Below, piece by piece: positions 61,608 to 64,000 of a stretch of DNA of 64,000 nucleotides. Source of the DNA: SPCO01 sp964427285 (GTDB taxonomy: Bacteria; Chloroflexota; Limnocylindria; Limnocylindrales; CSP1-4). The stretch lies in the NCBI GenBank assembly GCA_964427285.1, contig CAYRTS010000003.1, forward strand, positions 28,897-92,896, read 5' to 3'. The position numbers and the translations under genes were made by a program. Numbering within the stretch: the stretch's first letter is position 1; each line of letters opens with the position of its first letter. Below the pieces are notes generated by a model, which saw nothing but the letters and a program-made list of their open reading frames with translations, was not told the origin of the DNA and made no database searches.

Positions 61608-62600
61608 TCAGGGTGCCTGGCGTGCCTCGGGATTGACGACATTGCGAGGGCGCTCGCCGGAGATAAACCGCCAGGCCTCCTCGGCGGCCAACAGTGCCAG
61701 GTCGTGCCGTGCCTCCTGCGAATACCAGGCGACGTGCGGCGTCAACAGCACGTTGGGACGCTGGAACAGAGAGCGGGACAAGTCCGGGTTCGGTTCGTCC
61801 TCGAGGACGTCCAGCGCGAGCGAGGCCATCCGGCCGTCCTCGAGCGCCGCGTCGAGCGCCGCGAGGTCCACCAGCCCACCGCGGCTCGTGTTGACCAGGA
61901 CCAGGCCGGGCCGGGCCCGCGACAGTCGCTCGGCATTGACGAGGTGGCGGGTCGCGGCCGTCAGCGGCGAATGCAACGTGATCGCGTCGCTCGTCTCGAA
62001 CAGCTCGTCCAGCCCGATCGGGGCCGCGCCGGCCGCGCGAACGTCCCCCTCGGACAGCATCGGGTCATACGCCACGACCTCAAAACCAAAGCCCAACGCC
62101 CGCGCCGCGACAGCCCGACCGATCCGGCCAAACCCGACGATCCCGAGACGTCGGCCCCTCGCCCGGCGCACCGGCGGCATCAGGGCCGGGTTCACCCACG
62201 CCCCGGCGTGCCAGATCCTTTCCAATTCTGTGAGTCGGCGCCACGCCGACATGAGCAGCAGGATGGTGTGGTCGGCCACCTCGTCGACGCAGTAGTCCGG
62301 GACGTTGACGACCCAGATCCCCGCGGCCGTCGCCGCTTCGACATCGATGAGGTCGTAGCCGATCCCCGCCCGGATCAGCAGGCCCGTTCGGCGCAAGGTG
62401 GCGATTTCCGGTCCCCGGAACGGCAGCACGCCGATGATGGCTGCCGGGCAGTCGGCGGTGAGCGCCGCGGCCTCCGCGGCGCTGGCCCCGTCCGGAACCA
62501 CCTGAACGTCGACGCCGCGCTCCCGGAGCAGGGTGATGGCGGGCTCCAACAGGACCTGCGAATCGGTGATGGCGACTCGCTGCGCGATGGTGTCCGACAT
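61608..62600 (-). CDS. D-isomer-specific 2-hydroxyacid dehydrogenase (C-terminal binding protein-like)
   Basis: A 330-residue NAD-dependent dehydrogenase from ATG 62600. LGIVGFGRIGRAVAARA is the nucleotide fold; the catalytic set is Arg in VNTSRGGLVDL, Glu in DVLEDEPNPDL and His in LLTPHVAWYSQEA. It resembles the enzyme at 14696 but is not a close copy. A GTCGAC palindrome lies 24 bases upstream of the start codon, within the leader, tying it to the right-end regulon. The first four bases of the feature lie just after the gap, but the stop codon is present. Confidence 0.85.
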   Translation of the reverse strand: MSDTIAQRVAITDSQVLLEPAITLLRERGVDVQVVPDGASAAEAAALTADCPAAIIGVLPFRGPEIATLRRTGLLIRAGIGYDLIDVEAATAAGIWVVNVPDYCVDEVADHTILLLMSAWRRLTELERIWHAGAWVNPALMPPVRRARGRRLGIVGFGRIGRAVAARALGFGFEVVAYDPMLSEGDVRAAGAAPIGLDELFETSDAITLHSPLTAATRHLVNAERLSRARPGLVLVNTSRGGLVDLAALDAALEDGRMASLALDVLEDEPNPDLSRSLFQRPNVLLTPHVAWYSQEARHDLALLAAEEAWRFISGERPRNVVNPEARQAP

Positions 62601-62623
62601 TCCAGCCTCACTGCAACTCGTGG

Positions 62624-62635
62624 ATTGTCGACAAT
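62624..62635. promoter_or_regulatory. GntR-type operator ATTGTCGACAAT
   Basis: A perfect 12-bp palindrome between two divergent genes (62600 on the minus strand, 62713 on the plus strand), identical in its core to the site at 53073. A minus-strand TACATT (62632-62637) could be a -10, but no fitting -35 was seen. Confidence 0.7.
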
Positions 62636-62712
62636 GTACACTGCGAGCCGACGCCCGGCGGGGCGTCCGGCTCGGTGGCCCACACGGCCTTGAGGGACAG
62701 AGGAGCGACGTC

Positions 62713-63777
62713 ATGAGCGCGACTTCCATCGGCTTTGGCATCCTCGGCTCGGGCAACATGGCCCGCGTCTACGCGGATGCCCTGGCGACCCAGGTGAGCG
62801 GCGGACACCTGGTCGCGGTCGCGCTCGGATCACGCGCGGAAGCCCTGGCCGCGGAATTCGACGTCGGGGTCGAAGCGTCGGCGGGGAATCTCGTCGCCAG
62901 GAGCGACGTTGACGTGGTCGTGATCGCCACCCCGCACTCAACGCACTTGCCGCTGGCCGTGATGACCGCGACTGCCGGCAAGCATGTCTACCTCGAGAAG
63001 CCGATGGCCCTCGATGTCGCGGAATGCGACCAGATCATCGATGCCTGTCGGCGAGCCGGCGTGCTCCTGACGATCGCCAAGCAGACGCGCCACATGGAGA
63101 TGTCCATGCGGGCCAAGTCGTACATCGATGAGGGCCGCATCGGCGACATCCTCTTTCTTCGCCCGATGAGCGTCACCCCCGGCGCCGGGTTTGCCAATGT
63201 CCCGCAGAGCTGGCCGTCCGACCCGCGCGAAGGCGACGCGTTCCTCGACTGGGGCTCGCACGCCTGCGACGCCATCCGCTGGTTCACCGGCGCCGAGCCG
63301 GTCCGCGTCTACGCGGACTATGACAACCGCACCGGGCTGCCGCTCGAAAACCCTACGGCGATGGTCCAGATCCGCCTGTCCAACCGGGCGATCGCCCAGA
63401 TCCTGCTGTGCTACGAGATCGGGCCGTCCGGTTTCGGTTCCCGGCGAAACAACCAGTACGAGATTGTCGGGACCGAGGGCTCGATCTTCTGGGATCTCGA
63501 CCGGGTCGAGCTGGTCACCGGCGCGCGCGACGAGCAGGTCTTCGAGCTGCCGAGCTGGACGCTCCCCGATTTCAAGCCGCGCGACCCACGCCGGATCGGT
63601 AACACGGCCCGCCAGCTGGTCGACTTCATCGCGTCGCTGCGGGCCGGTACGACGCCCGCCATCACCGGCGAGGACGGGCGGGCGGCCATCGAGATGACCC
63701 AGGCGGCCAAGCTCTCCGCGCGGACAGGTCTGGCCGTCGATCTCCCGCTCGCGAACGCGGCCGCCTCGCCGAGCTGA
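62713..63777 (+). CDS. Gfo/Idh/MocA family oxidoreductase
   Basis: A 354-residue NAD(P)-dependent sugar dehydrogenase: GFGILGSGNMARVYA, VYLEKPMALDV (catalytic Lys), TIAKQTRHMEM and AFLDWGSHACDAIRWF with D-x3-H. ATG 62713 lies behind GAGGAG. It is followed after 31 bases by a mandelate-racemase-family gene, and is divergent from a hydroxyacid dehydrogenase, so the set probably oxidises a sugar to an acid, dehydrates it and reduces it further (inference). Confidence 0.85.
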   Translation: MSATSIGFGILGSGNMARVYADALATQVSGGHLVAVALGSRAEALAAEFDVGVEASAGNLVARSDVDVVVIATPHSTHLPLAVMTATAGKHVYLEKPMALDVAECDQIIDACRRAGVLLTIAKQTRHMEMSMRAKSYIDEGRIGDILFLRPMSVTPGAGFANVPQSWPSDPREGDAFLDWGSHACDAIRWFTGAEPVRVYADYDNRTGLPLENPTAMVQIRLSNRAIAQILLCYEIGPSGFGSRRNNQYEIVGTEGSIFWDLDRVELVTGARDEQVFELPSWTLPDFKPRDPRRIGNTARQLVDFIASLRAGTTPAITGEDGRAAIEMTQAAKLSARTGLAVDLPLANAAASPS

Positions 63778-63808
63778 CGGATCAGCCGCCGCCCCTGGAG
63801 TAGCGCCC

Positions 63809-64000
63809 ATGAAGATCACCGACGTCCGGACGATGCTGCTCCATGGCCCCGACCCGCATGGCGTCGGCGGAGTCGAACGAACCTGGCACGTGCTGCTGGT
63901 CCGGGTCGATACCGACGCCGGCATCTACGGGCTGGGCGAAGCGGGCAACTTCATGGGCGACCGCCAGGCGATCGCGTATGCACGCGACTGGCTGATCGGC
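63809..64000 (+). CDS. Mandelate racemase / muconate lactonizing enzyme family protein (3' end missing)
   Basis: Only the first 64 residues are in the window. MKITDVRTMLLHGPDPHG, then TWHVLLVRVDTDAGIYGLGE and AIAYARDWLIG, match the N-terminal capping domain of enolase-superfamily sugar-acid dehydratases (for example galactonate dehydratase types). The catalytic barrel lies beyond the edge. It is probably co-transcribed with the dehydrogenase 31 bases upstream. Confidence 0.82.
   Translation, partial: MKITDVRTMLLHGPDPHGVGGVERTWHVLLVRVDTDAGIYGLGEAGNFMGDRQAIAYARDWLIG

Noticed and set aside
1..64000. tRNA, rRNA, riboswitch or replication origin
   Set aside because: No cloverleaf, rRNA-like stretch, known riboswitch core or DnaA-box cluster could be recognised by reading.

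Overview
The window is 64 kb of high-GC DNA (roughly two thirds G+C by eye) with mostly short intergenic spaces, many GTG/TTG starts and many 1-4 base ATGA/GTGA gene overlaps. Four runs of exactly 100 N (from 48954, 52608, 54404 and 61504) show a scaffolded draft or metagenome assembly. Gene style (LLM/F420-type oxidoreductase, CoxL-type molybdoenzyme, ATPase-TPR regulators beside class III cyclases, RR-F-L-R proline-rich proteins) suggests a Chloroflexota bacterium, perhaps Limnocylindria-like. No rRNA, tRNA or ribosomal protein gene is present to test this, so the placement is inference.

Left part (1-5.3 kb): the end of a GcvT-domain oxidoreductase, a class II aldolase, a truncated adenylate cyclase, a VWA/fibronectin-III membrane protein, a MazF-type toxin-antitoxin pair and a 114-base remnant of a molybdoenzyme iron-sulfur subunit.

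Inositol/cyclitol island (5.3-33.6 kb): a transaldolase-like protein, IolB and a TIM-barrel isomerase; a four-gene minus-strand operon (DegT aminotransferase, IolW-like, IolG-like and a third Gfo/Idh/MocA dehydrogenase); a divergent seven-gene plus-strand operon (IolE-like, SMP-30 lactonase, hydroxyacid dehydrogenase, Gfo/Idh/MocA, HpcH/HpaI aldolase, IolD, SDR); a polyamine-type ABC importer with a zinc alcohol dehydrogenase; a cyclase-family hydrolase; two LacI regulators; a second DegT aminotransferase; a second alcohol dehydrogenase; and a CehA/McbA-like PHP hydrolase. Five sites close to TGCAATCGNTTGCA lie 1-4 bases downstream of promoters of the form TTGAC-N18-TAC. They tie most of these operons into one LacI-controlled regulon. 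IolC, IolJ and IolA are not in the window, while aminotransferases and aldolases are in excess. The likely substrate is therefore an inositol derivative, possibly an aminocyclitol (inference).

Middle part (33.6-52 kb): an LLM oxidoreductase with a CoxS/CoxM/CoxL-type molybdenum hydroxylase. Then an apparent operon of a large LuxR-like ATPase regulator, a [3Fe-4S] ferredoxin fused to a class III nucleotide cyclase, and a VioB-like ferritin-fold protein, facing a small DUF4242 protein; this is the most unusual signalling unit here. After it come an amino-acid-oxidase-like flavoprotein, CcdA/TlpA, an old-yellow-enzyme-type reductase, a 9-bp tandem repeat block, a proline iminopeptidase and a proline-rich PPOX protein.

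Right part (52-64 kb): a second transport and catabolism regulon marked by GTCGAC-centred palindromes typical of GntR/FCD regulators, although no GntR gene is visible. It holds a MalK-like ATPase (interrupted by a gap), an FG-GAP/ASPIC protein with a vanadium-haloperoxidase-like protein, a single-chain MalF-MalG permease fusion, a sugar-binding lipoprotein, a MetE-like protein without its zinc ligands, a truncated membrane protein, a hydroxyacid dehydrogenase, a Gfo/Idh/MocA dehydrogenase and the start of a mandelate-racemase-family enzyme.
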